Shown here in pieces: positions 43,516 through 52,362 of a DNA stretch of 64,000 bases. The notes under the pieces are model-generated. The model worked only from the letters and a program-made list of their open reading frames with translations, was not told the origin of the DNA and ran no database searches. The position numbers and the translations under genes are program-made. The stretch is from the NCBI RefSeq assembly GCF_008704855.1, contig NZ_CP023691.1, forward strand, positions 7,750,001-7,814,000. The letters run 5' to 3'. Position 1 is the stretch's first letter, and each line of letters starts with the position of its first letter. This stretch comes from Streptomyces platensis. GTDB lineage: Bacteria; Actinomycetota; Actinomycetes; Streptomycetales; Streptomycetaceae.

Positions 43516-44685
43516 GTGTCTGACTACGATCCGCTTGACGCGGCCACGGTGGCCGATCCGTATCCCGTCTATGAGCGGCTGCGGAAGAATACGCCGGTGT
43601 TTTGGAGTGAGCGTTTCGGCTCGTGGATCGTGACGCGTTACTCGGATTGTCACCGCGTGCTCAGCGAGGTGGACGTATTCGCCAGCGACTGGCGCCGGGC
43701 GGGGCATGAGGCGCCACCCACCGCGGCCCTGAGCATGCAGGAACTCGATCCGCCCGACCACACACCGGTCCGCCGGCTGTTCACCACGGCCTTGCGCGAC
43801 CAGGATCTCGACGCGATCGCGGCCTTCGCGGTCCGGGACACGGCCGCGGTCTTCGAGCAGCTGGCCGACGCGCCGTCCTTCGACTTCACCGCCGAAGTGG
43901 CCCGTCCGGTGGCGCTCCAGGCGGTATGCCGGCTGCTCGGCGTGGAGCCCCCGCCGGTCGCCGCGTTCGCCGAGCTGTCCGACGCGCTCGTACGCGGCAT
44001 GGACGCCGGCCTGCTGCCGGAGGTACTGGAACCGGCGATGGCGGCCCGCGGCCGGATCAACGCGCTCATGGCCGAGTGGTTCACCGCGCACCGCCGGCCG
44101 GGCCTGCTCACCCAGGTCCTCCACGGCGCGGGCGCCGCGGGCGTCACGGAAGACGCGGTGTGGAACAACGTCCGGGTGCTCTTCCTGGCCGGATTCAGTA
44201 CCACTGTCGGCGCGGCCGCCAACGCCGTGCTCGCCCTCCTCGAACATCCCGGCGCGCTGGAACGCCTGCGTGACCCGGCCCTGCTGGATTCCGGAGTGGA
44301 GGAACTCCTCCGGTACGACGGACCGGTTCAGGGCACCACCCGCGCCTGTGTCGAAACCACAACGATCGACGGCGTCACCGTGGAGCGCGGCCGGCTGGTG
44401 CTGGCGCTGTTCGGCGCCGCCAACCGCGACCCCGAACGGTTCGCGGCCCCCGACGAGTTGCTGCTCGACCGGCACCCCAACCGGCATCTCTCCCTGGGCT
44501 GGGGCCCGCATGCCTGCTCGGGCGCCCTCCTCGCCCGGATCATCATCAGGGCCCTCGTCCAGGAGCTGCTGGCCGCCCCCGCGCCCCCGCGTCTCGCCGC
44601 CCCGCCCGTCAGGGTGCCGCGGGCCACCCTGCGCTACCCGGACCGGCTGCCCGTCACGTTCCAGAACGCTGAGCCCGAACGCTGA
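43516..44685 (+). CDS. Cytochrome P450, likely biaryl cross-linking (first of pair)
   Basis: A 389-residue P450 starting with GTG (SDYDPLDAATVADPYPVYER). I-helix FLAGFSTTVGAA, K-helix EELLR, haem loop LGWGPHACSGALL with the thiolate Cys near 334. The normally conserved Phe of FGxGxHxC is Leu here. AGGACGGAAT precedes the GTG; longer starts (43474) would need a less likely N-terminus. It is the first enzyme after the pentapeptide gene and the best candidate for Tyr-Tyr coupling. The second P450 starts 11 bases after its stop. Confidence 0.88.
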   Translation: MSDYDPLDAATVADPYPVYERLRKNTPVFWSERFGSWIVTRYSDCHRVLSEVDVFASDWRRAGHEAPPTAALSMQELDPPDHTPVRRLFTTALRDQDLDAIAAFAVRDTAAVFEQLADAPSFDFTAEVARPVALQAVCRLLGVEPPPVAAFAELSDALVRGMDAGLLPEVLEPAMAARGRINALMAEWFTAHRRPGLLTQVLHGAGAAGVTEDAVWNNVRVLFLAGFSTTVGAAANAVLALLEHPGALERLRDPALLDSGVEELLRYDGPVQGTTRACVETTTIDGVTVERGRLVLALFGAANRDPERFAAPDELLLDRHPNRHLSLGWGPHACSGALLARIIIRALVQELLAAPAPPRLAAPPVRVPRATLRYPDRLPVTFQNAEPER

Positions 44686-44696
44686 GAGTGAGAGCC

Positions 44697-45863
44697 ATGA
44701 CCACTGACGCCGCAGTCGAATACCACCCACTCGACCCGGACACCCTGCTCGACCCCTATCCGGTGTACGCGTCCCTGCGGGCGGCCGGCGCACCCGTGTG
44801 GAGCCAGAAGCTCGACAGCTGGGTGCTCACCTCGTACCGGGACTGCCGCCAAGTCCTCCTGGATCACGAGAACTTCGCGGCCGACTGGCGGCGGGCCGGT
44901 GAGACCGTCCCCGACCCCGCGCTGGATGTCCACACCATCGACCCGCCCGACCACACCGCGATCTACGGAGTGCTCGCCAACTCCCTGCGGGACATGGCCT
45001 CGGACGGCCTCGCCGCCCGCACCAGGGACCACATCGCGGCCATGCTCGACGAGCGGCCGGACGGGCCCTTCAACGCGATCACCGAATTCACCGAGCCGCT
45101 GGCCCGCTGGTTCATCCCTGAGGCCATCGGCGTTCCGCCCTTCGACCTGACCACCGTGCGGCCGATGGCCGAAGCCATCACCCAGGCCATGGACTCCGGC
45201 CTCAACCCGGCAGCCAGGGAGCCGGGCGTCGCGGCACAGCGTCAACTGGCCGCGATGATCGAGGACTGGGTGACCGGGATGGACGCGGGCCACCCCATCC
45301 GCGTACTGGTGGCCAATGCCTTGGCCGCCGGCGTCCCACGCCATATCGCGATGAACTCGCTGCGCACCCTGGTCGTCAACGGCTTCACCGCCGTACCGGC
45401 CTCCCTCGGCAACGCGCTGAACCTGCTGTCCAGGGATCCGAGCCTCCTTGCCGACCAGCTCGGCAGCCCCGAGGCGATCGACCGGGCGCCGCATGAGTTC
45501 TTCCGTTACGAGGCGCCCATCCAGGGAACCACCCGCCTGGCCGTCCGGGACCTCGAATTCAACGGCGTAAAGGTGCGCCGCGGCCAGGGAATGCTGATGC
45601 TCTTCGCCGCCGCCAACCGCGACCCCGAGCAATTCGATGCCCCCGACACGGTACGGCTCGACCGGTGGCCGAACCACCATCTCACCTTCGGCTACGGCGC
45701 CCACGCCTGCACCGGATCGCTGCTCGCCCATCTGCTCCTGCGGGAGTTGCTGACCGTACTCGTGGAGCGTGGCACGACACTCAAGCCGGCCGGGCCCGCC
45801 GTACACAAGAAACTCGCCACCGTCCGCACCCTCGCAGAACTTCCCCTGGAACTCGGTAAATGA
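44697..45863 (+). CDS. Cytochrome P450 with altered I-helix (second of pair)
   Basis: A 388-residue P450 clearly related to its upstream neighbour (TDAAVEYHPLDPDTLLDPYP at the N-terminus). Haem loop FGYGAHACTG (Cys near 338) and ExxR (EFFR) are intact. The I-helix reads VVNGFTAVPASLG where AGxxTT is expected, so the acid/alcohol pair that protonates bound oxygen is missing. Such P450s often perform radical coupling or peroxide-type chemistry, or act as partners rather than monooxygenases. GAGAGTGAGAG precedes the ATG. Its stop overlaps the MFS start by 4 bases. Confidence 0.88.
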   Translation: MTTDAAVEYHPLDPDTLLDPYPVYASLRAAGAPVWSQKLDSWVLTSYRDCRQVLLDHENFAADWRRAGETVPDPALDVHTIDPPDHTAIYGVLANSLRDMASDGLAARTRDHIAAMLDERPDGPFNAITEFTEPLARWFIPEAIGVPPFDLTTVRPMAEAITQAMDSGLNPAAREPGVAAQRQLAAMIEDWVTGMDAGHPIRVLVANALAAGVPRHIAMNSLRTLVVNGFTAVPASLGNALNLLSRDPSLLADQLGSPEAIDRAPHEFFRYEAPIQGTTRLAVRDLEFNGVKVRRGQGMLMLFAAANRDPEQFDAPDTVRLDRWPNHHLTFGYGAHACTGSLLAHLLLRELLTVLVERGTTLKPAGPAVHKKLATVRTLAELPLELGK

Positions 45864-47095
45864 GCAGGTACCGCACTGCGCTGGGCATACGCGAATTCCG
45901 CGCGATTTTCACGGCACATATCGTCTCCATGGTCGGAGCGGTCACCGCGAATTTCGCGCTGGCGATGCTCGTCTACTCCCGCACCGGCTCGTCGCTGCTG
46001 TCCGCGCTGGTCTTCGCGCTGGTCCTCGCACCGCATCTGATCGCGGGCACCCTGCTGTCCGCGCTCATCGACCGGCTCCCGGCCCGGCGGCTGCTGGTCT
46101 GCTGCAATCTGCTCTCCGCGGGGCTCGTCCTCGTCATCTCGCTGTCCGGCACCCCGGTGGCCGCCGTACTGGCGCTGGCCTTCGCCCTTGGCCTGATCGA
46201 GCCGGTGTTCTCCGGCGCCCGCGCGGCCACCCTGCCCGACGTACTCCCCGGCGACGCGTACGTGCCGGGCCGCAGCCTCATGCGACTGGTCGCCCAGGGC
46301 GCACAGCTGGGCGGATTCGCGGTCGGCGGCCTGCTGATGGCGGCCTTCTCGCCGCAGGTGATGCTGCTCATCAACGCCGGCTGCTTCCTCTTCTCGGCCC
46401 TCGTACTGCGGCTGGGCACCAAGGAACGAAGGCTGCACCCCGACGACGGCACCACCGGGCGGACTTCTCTGCTGCGCGACTCCCTCAACGGGATCGGCGC
46501 GGTGATGCGGGTTCCGGCCGTACGCCGCACGCTGCTCCTCGGCTGGGCGGTCCCCGCACTGGGAGTGATCCCGGAAGCCCTGGCGGTGCCGTACACCGCC
46601 GGGCTCGGGGGAGGGGCGACCGCCGCGGGCCTGCTGCTCACCGCGATCCCGCTGGGGACCGTGGCGGGCGAAGTCCTCACCAACTGGCTGGTCCCGAAGG
46701 AACGGCAGATCCGCATGATCGGGCCGGCCGCCCTGCTGGTGTTCGCGCCCATGCTGCTCTTCGCGCTCCGCCCGGGCCTGGTGCCCGCGATCGCTGTGCT
46801 GTTCGCGTGCGGCCTGGGGTTCAGCACCCAGCTCGGCCAGGACCGGCTGCTGCTCCAGGTGGTGCCCGAGGAACTGCGGGCCAGGACGCTCAGCCTCCAG
46901 ACGGCCGGGCTCATGTTCTGGCAGGGGCTCGGCTTCGCCGCGGGTGGCGCGGTGGCCGAGCTGTTCAGTCCGAGCGCCGTGATCTGCGCGGGGGCGGTGG
47001 CCGGCCTGTTCGCCGTCGTCCTGCTGCTGCGTGGCGCGGTGTTCGACACCGAGAAGTGGAGTCCCAGGAGTGCGGACGGAGTCGTCAGTGGCTGA
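45860..47095 (+). CDS. MFS transporter, RiPP cluster 2
   Basis: A 411-residue protein with 12 hydrophobic segments and an MFS helix 2-3 loop (LLSALIDRLPARRLL). The N-terminus MSRYRTALGIREFRAIF is typical of this exporter subgroup. Overlaps of 4 bases with the P450 and 8 bases with the peptidase place it in the same operon. Probably exports the cross-linked tripeptide. The equivalent MFS-S9 pair of cluster 1 is at 20746-23864. Confidence 0.85.
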   Translation: MSRYRTALGIREFRAIFTAHIVSMVGAVTANFALAMLVYSRTGSSLLSALVFALVLAPHLIAGTLLSALIDRLPARRLLVCCNLLSAGLVLVISLSGTPVAAVLALAFALGLIEPVFSGARAATLPDVLPGDAYVPGRSLMRLVAQGAQLGGFAVGGLLMAAFSPQVMLLINAGCFLFSALVLRLGTKERRLHPDDGTTGRTSLLRDSLNGIGAVMRVPAVRRTLLLGWAVPALGVIPEALAVPYTAGLGGGATAAGLLLTAIPLGTVAGEVLTNWLVPKERQIRMIGPAALLVFAPMLLFALRPGLVPAIAVLFACGLGFSTQLGQDRLLLQVVPEELRARTLSLQTAGLMFWQGLGFAAGGAVAELFSPSAVICAGAVAGLFAVVLLLRGAVFDTEKWSPRSADGVVSG

Positions 47096-48983
47096 GACGG
47101 GTGGCGGGACCGATGAGGAGCGATGGAAGGCACGCATCGGAGTCGCCCATGTGACGGTGCCCCGCTGGGCGCGTGATGCTCCCGACCGCTGCGTCTACCG
47201 GTCGAACGCCACCGGTACATGGGAGTTGTACGAGTGGGACCGGGCGAGCGACGCACGACGCAGGCTCACCGACCGCCCCCACGGCACCGCCCTGGGCTTT
47301 CTCGACCCGGCCGGCGCCTGGGTGTGGTGGTTCGCCGATACCGACGGGGACGAACGCGGCGTCTGGATGCGCCGACCGTTCGGCGGTGACCACGACGAAC
47401 CCGCCGTGCCCGCTCTGGGCCCCGCCCACCAGGCCGGACTGGCCCTCGGCACGAACGGCCTCGCCGTAATCGGCACCACGATGACGGGCGGTACGACTAC
47501 GACCGGCGGTACGACTACGACCGGCGGTACCACCATGACCGGTGGTACCACCACGTCCGGCGGCACCACCATCCACGTCTGCCGCCCGGGAACCGCACCA
47601 CGGACGCTCTACACCCACCCCTCGGACGCCCACGTCGGGGCCATGTCCGCGGACGACACCCTCGTCGCGATCGGCCACAGCGAACACGGCGACAGCCGGC
47701 ACAAGGCGGTGCGCGTACTGCGCCTGGACGGCACGGTGGTCGCGGACCTGTGGGACGGTGCGGGGCGCGGCCTCGGCGGCATCTGGGACGGCCCGGGCAA
47801 GGGCCTCGGCGGAATGGCGTTCTCCCCGGTCCCCGGCGACAACAGACTGCTCATCGAGCACGAGCGCCACAGCAGGCCCGAGCCCATGATCCTGGACATC
47901 GCCACCGGCGAGCAGCGCGAGATCGCCCTCGACCTGCCCGGCGAGGTCAGCGCCGCCTGGTACCAGGACGGCTCGGCCTTGCTGATCTGGCATACCCACC
48001 ACGCCCGCGACGAGCTCTACCGACTGGACCTCAACACCGCGGAAGCCGGCGGCCTGATCCGACTGGACACCCCCAAGGGCGTGATCAGAGGTGCCGGGAC
48101 ACGTCCCGACGGCACCGTGGAGTTCGCCTGGTCGAGCGCCGCACACCCGCCGGTCGTCAGGTCCACCTCCGGCGGCACCGTGCTGGCCCCGCCGGGACCG
48201 ACGGCCCCGCCCTCCGTCCCGGTCACCGACGCCTGGGTCGACGGCCCCGGCGGCCGTATCCACGCCCTGATCTCCCGTCCCCCGGGCGCCGACGGCCCCC
48301 TCCCGTGCGTCTTCGAGGTACACGGCGGCCCGATCGGTTACGACGACGACGCCTTCGACCCCGTGGTCGCCGCCTGGGTCGACCACGGCTTCGCAGTCGT
48401 CCAGGTGAACTACCGGGGCTCCACCGGCTACGGCTCCCGATGGCGCGACGCGATCGAGGGACGCCCCGGCCTCACCGAGCTGGAGGACATCGAGGCCGTC
48501 CGCGAATGGGCCGTCACCAGCGGCCTCGCTGCCCCCAAGCGCCTTGTCCTGTCCGGCCGTTCATGGGGCGGCTACCTCACCCTGCTGGGCCTCGGCACCC
48601 GCCCGGACAACTGGGCCGTCGGCATCAGCACCATGCCGGTCGCGGACTACTTCGCCGCCTACGAAGACGAAATGGAGGCCCTGCGCGCGTACGACCGCTC
48701 ACTCTTCGGCGGCTCGCCCGACGAAGTACCCGAGCGGTACCGGGCGTCCTCCCCTCTCACCTACGCGGACCATGTCACCGCACCGGTCCTGGTGATCGCA
48801 GGCGAGAACGACCCCCGCTGCCCGATCCGCCAGATCGACAACTACGTCAACCGCCTCGCCACACTGGGCAAGCAGCACGAGGTATACCGCTACGACGCGG
48901 GTCACGGCTCACTCGTCGCCGACGAACGCATCAAACAGATCGGGGCGACGATCGCGTTCGCCTGTGCGCATCTGCCCGGTTGA
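47088..48983 (+). CDS. S9 prolyl-oligopeptidase-like peptidase, RiPP cluster 2
   Basis: A 631-residue enzyme paralogous to the cluster 1 peptidase. It shares PHGT and VWWFA in the propeller, VNYRGSTGYGSRW, and the nucleophile loop GRSWGGYLT (Ser near 492). Asp near 575 and His near 606 (DAGHGSL) complete the triad. No signal peptide. The GTG at 47088 has GGACGGAG 8 bases upstream; GTG at 47070 is less likely. Residues about 129-162 are a Gly-Gly-Thr-Thr repeat absent from cluster 1. It is a candidate for removing Met-Arg from the modified MRYAY. Confidence 0.85.
   Translation: MAETGGGTDEERWKARIGVAHVTVPRWARDAPDRCVYRSNATGTWELYEWDRASDARRRLTDRPHGTALGFLDPAGAWVWWFADTDGDERGVWMRRPFGGDHDEPAVPALGPAHQAGLALGTNGLAVIGTTMTGGTTTTGGTTTTGGTTMTGGTTTSGGTTIHVCRPGTAPRTLYTHPSDAHVGAMSADDTLVAIGHSEHGDSRHKAVRVLRLDGTVVADLWDGAGRGLGGIWDGPGKGLGGMAFSPVPGDNRLLIEHERHSRPEPMILDIATGEQREIALDLPGEVSAAWYQDGSALLIWHTHHARDELYRLDLNTAEAGGLIRLDTPKGVIRGAGTRPDGTVEFAWSSAAHPPVVRSTSGGTVLAPPGPTAPPSVPVTDAWVDGPGGRIHALISRPPGADGPLPCVFEVHGGPIGYDDDAFDPVVAAWVDHGFAVVQVNYRGSTGYGSRWRDAIEGRPGLTELEDIEAVREWAVTSGLAAPKRLVLSGRSWGGYLTLLGLGTRPDNWAVGISTMPVADYFAAYEDEMEALRAYDRSLFGGSPDEVPERYRASSPLTYADHVTAPVLVIAGENDPRCPIRQIDNYVNRLATLGKQHEVYRYDAGHGSLVADERIKQIGATIAFACAHLPG
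47472..47571 (+). repeat. Tandem 18-bp repeat in the S9 peptidase gene
   Basis: About six imperfect copies of an 18-base unit encode Gly-Gly-Thr-Thr-x-Thr, including neighbouring identical copies (GGCGGTACGACTACGACC). It lies in the propeller region and looks like a slippage expansion. Confidence 0.8.
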
Positions 48984-49293
48984 TATCGGCCAGTTCGGGT
49001 GAAGGGCAAGGGGCCGCCGCGTCCGGCGGGTGTCCGCGAGTGGCGTGGGGATGGGCGTTCCCCCGCCGCCTCGGCCCGGCCCCGACCCGTCAGTTCAACT
49101 GCCGGAAGAGCTCCATACAGACCATGCAGCGCACCACTACACCGGGCCGGGCACCCCACCTCCCCAGAGATGAACCCGGTCACGTGGTTTTGACGTGGCC
49201 TGCTTGATCGTCGCTCGTATCCTGCAAGTAGATTCACCACGAACCGAGTTACGACTATGCACCGGCGTCCCTCGCCGGGAGGAGGGATGCCCT
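48984..49293. other. Intergenic region before the D,D-carboxypeptidase
   Basis: 310 bases, no gene. TTGATC (49204-49209) and TAGATT (49229-49234), 19 bases apart, are a possible promoter. GGGAGGAGGG at 49278 is the ribosome-binding site of the next gene. Confidence 0.4.
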
Positions 49294-50274
49294 ATGGGTG
49301 CCCACGCCCGCCCCAACCGCATACACCGCACCGGAGTCCGTATCGCGATGGTGGCACTCGTCGGTGCCGCCCTGCCGATCAGCGCCGGCGGCCTCGCCCA
49401 GGCGGCCACGCCCGATGCCACGCACTCCGCGGACGAGAACGGGCGGCAGGGGGGCGAGGCCGCCGGTGCGCAGGACGCGAACGTCCAGGACGCTCCTCAG
49501 ATCAACGCCGACCACGCCTTCCTGCTGGACGCCCGCGACGGCAGCCAGGAGCGGGAGCTGTGGGGCGGGGCCAAGGCGGACGAGAGCGTGTCCATGGCCA
49601 GCACCACCAAGATCATGACGGCCCTGGTGGTGCTCAAGCATCCGGAGTTGCTGAACCGGCAGATCACGGTGAAGCAGGAGTACCGGGACTACGTGCAGAA
49701 GGTCGGCGGCAGCACCGCCGACCTCCAGACCGGCGACACGCTGACCGTTGAGCAGTTGCTGCACGCCCTGCTGATCCCGTCCGGCGACGACGCCGCGATG
49801 GCCCTGGCCGACAATCTCGGCAGGGGGGACACCGCGGAGGCGCGGATCGCCGACTTCGTGCACCAGATGAACGTCGAGGCGCAGCAACTGGGCCTGACCG
49901 GCACGAACTTCGACAGCTTCGACGGTGTCTCGCAGGGCAACAACCACAGCACCGCCCGCGACCTGGCCAAGCTCGGCCAGCGCGCGATGCTGAAGCCGGT
50001 GTTCGCCGACATCGTGCAGAAGAAGCAGTTCAAGACCGAGGCCGTGGCCGCCAACGGGCACATCCGGTACTACACCTGGAACACCACCAACAAGCTGCTG
50101 AGCAGCTACGACGGTGCCCTAGGCATCAAGACGGGCAGCGGCCCGGAGGCCGGCTACGCCCTCGTTTTTGCCGCCGAGCGGGACAACCGCACCCTGGTCG
50201 GCGCGATTCTCAAGGACGACCAAGGCCGCTTCGACGACGCAACCAAGATGCTCGACTGGGGCTTCGCCCACTGA
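49294..50274 (+). CDS. D-alanyl-D-alanine carboxypeptidase (S11, DacA type)
   Basis: A 326-residue secreted penicillin-binding protein. The signal peptide is about 1-38 (cleavage after AQAA), then a polar linker and the S11 catalytic domain. SxxK is STTK (in SMASTTKIM) and KTG is IKTGSGPEAGY. The SxN motif reads SGD (PSGDDAAMAL) instead of SGN. It should trim the terminal D-Ala from peptidoglycan pentapeptides. GGAGG lies 8 bases before the ATG. No C-terminal anchor helix is present. Confidence 0.9.
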   Translation: MGAHARPNRIHRTGVRIAMVALVGAALPISAGGLAQAATPDATHSADENGRQGGEAAGAQDANVQDAPQINADHAFLLDARDGSQERELWGGAKADESVSMASTTKIMTALVVLKHPELLNRQITVKQEYRDYVQKVGGSTADLQTGDTLTVEQLLHALLIPSGDDAAMALADNLGRGDTAEARIADFVHQMNVEAQQLGLTGTNFDSFDGVSQGNNHSTARDLAKLGQRAMLKPVFADIVQKKQFKTEAVAANGHIRYYTWNTTNKLLSSYDGALGIKTGSGPEAGYALVFAAERDNRTLVGAILKDDQGRFDDATKMLDWGFAH

Positions 50275-51423
50275 GCGGGCACCCCCGGGGCCTTGCTCCG
50301 AGCGGGCCGCACGAAGAAAGGCGGCTGACGAAGGCCGGTCCGGAAATGGTCCGGATCTTGGTCCGGGCGGTCGTCGGGCGGGGAGGGCTGGGGAGAGGTG
50401 GGCAGTTCTGGCACGGCAGCGCACACCTTCCGGTTCACCCACCAGATGCTGCCGCTGCCGTCCACGGCCCAGTCCTGGCTGATCGCCCGCGGCTGCCACG
50501 AGGACAAGATGCTCCTCGCCGACGGCATGGGAGCCAACCCCGCCAACCATTCGCGGGCCTTGGCAAAGCATCCGAACGGCGGCTGCGCGAGCTGGAGCCT
50601 TGTGGCGAGACCGACCGGCGGCTGGTGGCCGGGTGGAACGTGGAACGCCACCGACCGGGAGACCCGGCACCACCACCGCTGTCGACCACCAGGGGGCCTG
50701 GCCCGGATGCGCGTGTCCTGGTGACGTCTCCCACCGTCTTGGATCGAGCAGGTAAGGGCCCTTAAAAAGATACGCAGATGTCTTGTTTTGTGACGCGCGG
50801 TCGAGAGTGGCGCTACCTGTCATGCCCTCCCACCGCAGTTCCTGACCTGCCTTGACGCACCCCGGCGATACGGAGTCGTGGGGCCGCCCCCTCCGGGCAT
50901 GAGCAACGATCAAGCCATGCGCATCGATACGTCTTGAAAATCCATGATTCTCGGTGAGAGCATCTGTTCATCACATTAATGAACGCGGTGGGCCGTGAGG
51001 AATGCAGTTGATCTGCATTAGATTGCCTATGCTGGAACCCAAAAGGCATCCATGGATCAGGCGTGTGTAAATCTGGCTGAGCTCGGCAGCGCTGCCGTTC
51101 CTGCGGCACTGCGCAGCGTGAGGTGAAGCTCTCCGTCGAGCATCGATTCTCGAAATGCGCCAACGAGCGGGCGGAGGAAAGCCGCTGACCCACCCTGCAG
51201 TGGGAGTGTCTCGCCGTCATCTCCGCACCATCCGCGACTATCCACGAAATGTGCGAGCGCCTCCACGCTAGGGTTGGACGCCGCTGAACGGAGACCATCT
51301 GTCGATGGACCGTGCCACAACAGAAAACCGCGCCACAGTACGCCCTCAATACCAGCGCACCTTAACAAATATGTGACAACGCCCACGGTATGCGCGGGAG
51401 AAGTCGATGGGTAGAACGTCATT
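50275..51423. other. Long, lower-GC intergenic region
   Basis: About 1.15 kb without a well-supported gene. From about 50760 onward the DNA is clearly less GC-rich than the rest of the window. A minus-strand frame ending at 51057 (opening near 51440) has only about half G/C in third positions and overlaps the promoter of the next gene; it may be a gene remnant. The region probably marks an insertion boundary beside the tetracycline cluster. Confidence 0.4.
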
Positions 51424-52236
51424 ATGGGTATCAACGGCATTACTGTCCTTTTGGTCGACGATCAGACCCTGCTCAGGGAAACGCTGTGCCATGCGCTGGC
51501 GGCCCAGTCCGACATCGAGGTCATTGGCGGTGTGACCAATGACGAGATGGCCATCCATGTGGCCGCCAAGACGAAACCCGACGTGATCCTCCTGGATGGC
51601 ACGGAGCCGTGCGAGATCATCTCCCGCATCGCCGGACTGCGGCAGGTGTCACCGGAGTCGCACTGCATTGTCCTGACGTCTCTGCATCACCCTGCGCTCA
51701 TCGAGCACGCCCTGCGGCTGCAGGTGAGCGGATTTCTGACGAAGAGCCTCAACCGGGAAGAAGTGGTCTCCGCAATCCGTAGCGTCAGCAGGCATCCCGA
51801 CCAGATTTTACTGGCCGTCCCAAAGGAAAGTCTGGCGGCTGTACTGCGGGATTCGCAAGCGCGTCTTTCCTCGCGGGAACTGCAGATTATGGAGAAGGTG
51901 GCACTGGGTCTCAGCAATGGTCAGATTGCCAGTCGGCTGGCCATCACCGAGTCCACGGTAAAACGCCATCTGCGGAATGTTTTCGAGAAGCTGGGGGCGG
52001 TTTCCCGTATCGATGCGGTCAACAAGGCGAAATCGATGCTCGTACTCGGATCCTCCGCGAGTGTGAACGGCAACGGGCAGACGAACGATAACGGGAGTAG
52101 GGAGAAGGGGGGTGTGAACGCGGCCTCTCGTGGGGTTGGGAAGGGACGGGGGAGTGTGTCCGGAGCTGCCCGCGCGAACGGGCACGAGCCCGTGGTGCCG
52201 TACCGGGCGCCACTGGGGGTGATGGCGGGATCCTGA
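51424..52236 (+). CDS. LuxR-type response regulator
   Basis: A 270-residue regulator. Receiver domain at residues 1-120: VLLVDDQ has the acidic pocket, VILLDGTEP the probable phospho-Asp near 59, and the Lys is in LTKSLNREE. LuxR helix-turn-helix about 148-210 (LSSRELQIMEKVALGLSNGQ). The last 60 residues are Gly/Asn/Ser-rich and probably disordered. No kinase is adjacent. Codon use is less GC-biased than its neighbours. It faces the otrA end of the tetracycline cluster and could be its regulator, but no direct evidence is visible. Confidence 0.85.
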   Translation: MGINGITVLLVDDQTLLRETLCHALAAQSDIEVIGGVTNDEMAIHVAAKTKPDVILLDGTEPCEIISRIAGLRQVSPESHCIVLTSLHHPALIEHALRLQVSGFLTKSLNREEVVSAIRSVSRHPDQILLAVPKESLAAVLRDSQARLSSRELQIMEKVALGLSNGQIASRLAITESTVKRHLRNVFEKLGAVSRIDAVNKAKSMLVLGSSASVNGNGQTNDNGSREKGGVNAASRGVGKGRGSVSGAARANGHEPVVPYRAPLGVMAGS

Positions 52237-52260
52237 CGTACGGGATGTACGAAACGCAGG

Positions 52261-52307
52261 GGGCCGTTCTTGCCCTGTCTTCCTGGGGTTTCGGGGAAGA
52301 ACGGCCC
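52261..52307. terminator. Terminator between regulator and otrA
   Basis: A perfect 11-bp stem (52261-52271 with 52297-52307) with a 25-base loop lies between convergent genes. A 9-base repeat (ATGCAGCAG, three copies near 52318-52345) follows. Confidence 0.65.
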
Positions 52308-52362
52308 GACGCACATCAGCAGATGCAGCAGATGCAGCAGATGCGACAGGTGCGGTACGTGC

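Noticed and set aside
43193..43633. 146-codon plus-strand frame across the MRYAY region
   Set aside because: No ribosome-binding site, no domain, poor third-position bias, and it overlaps the P450 in another frame.
51057..51440. 127-codon minus-strand frame upstream of the response regulator
   Set aside because: Third positions are only about half G/C, there is no ribosome-binding site, and it overlaps the start of the regulator; at best a remnant.
52318..52345. Three copies of a 9-base repeat downstream of otrA
   Set aside because: Too short and isolated to be a CRISPR or functional iteron; probably chance or minor slippage.
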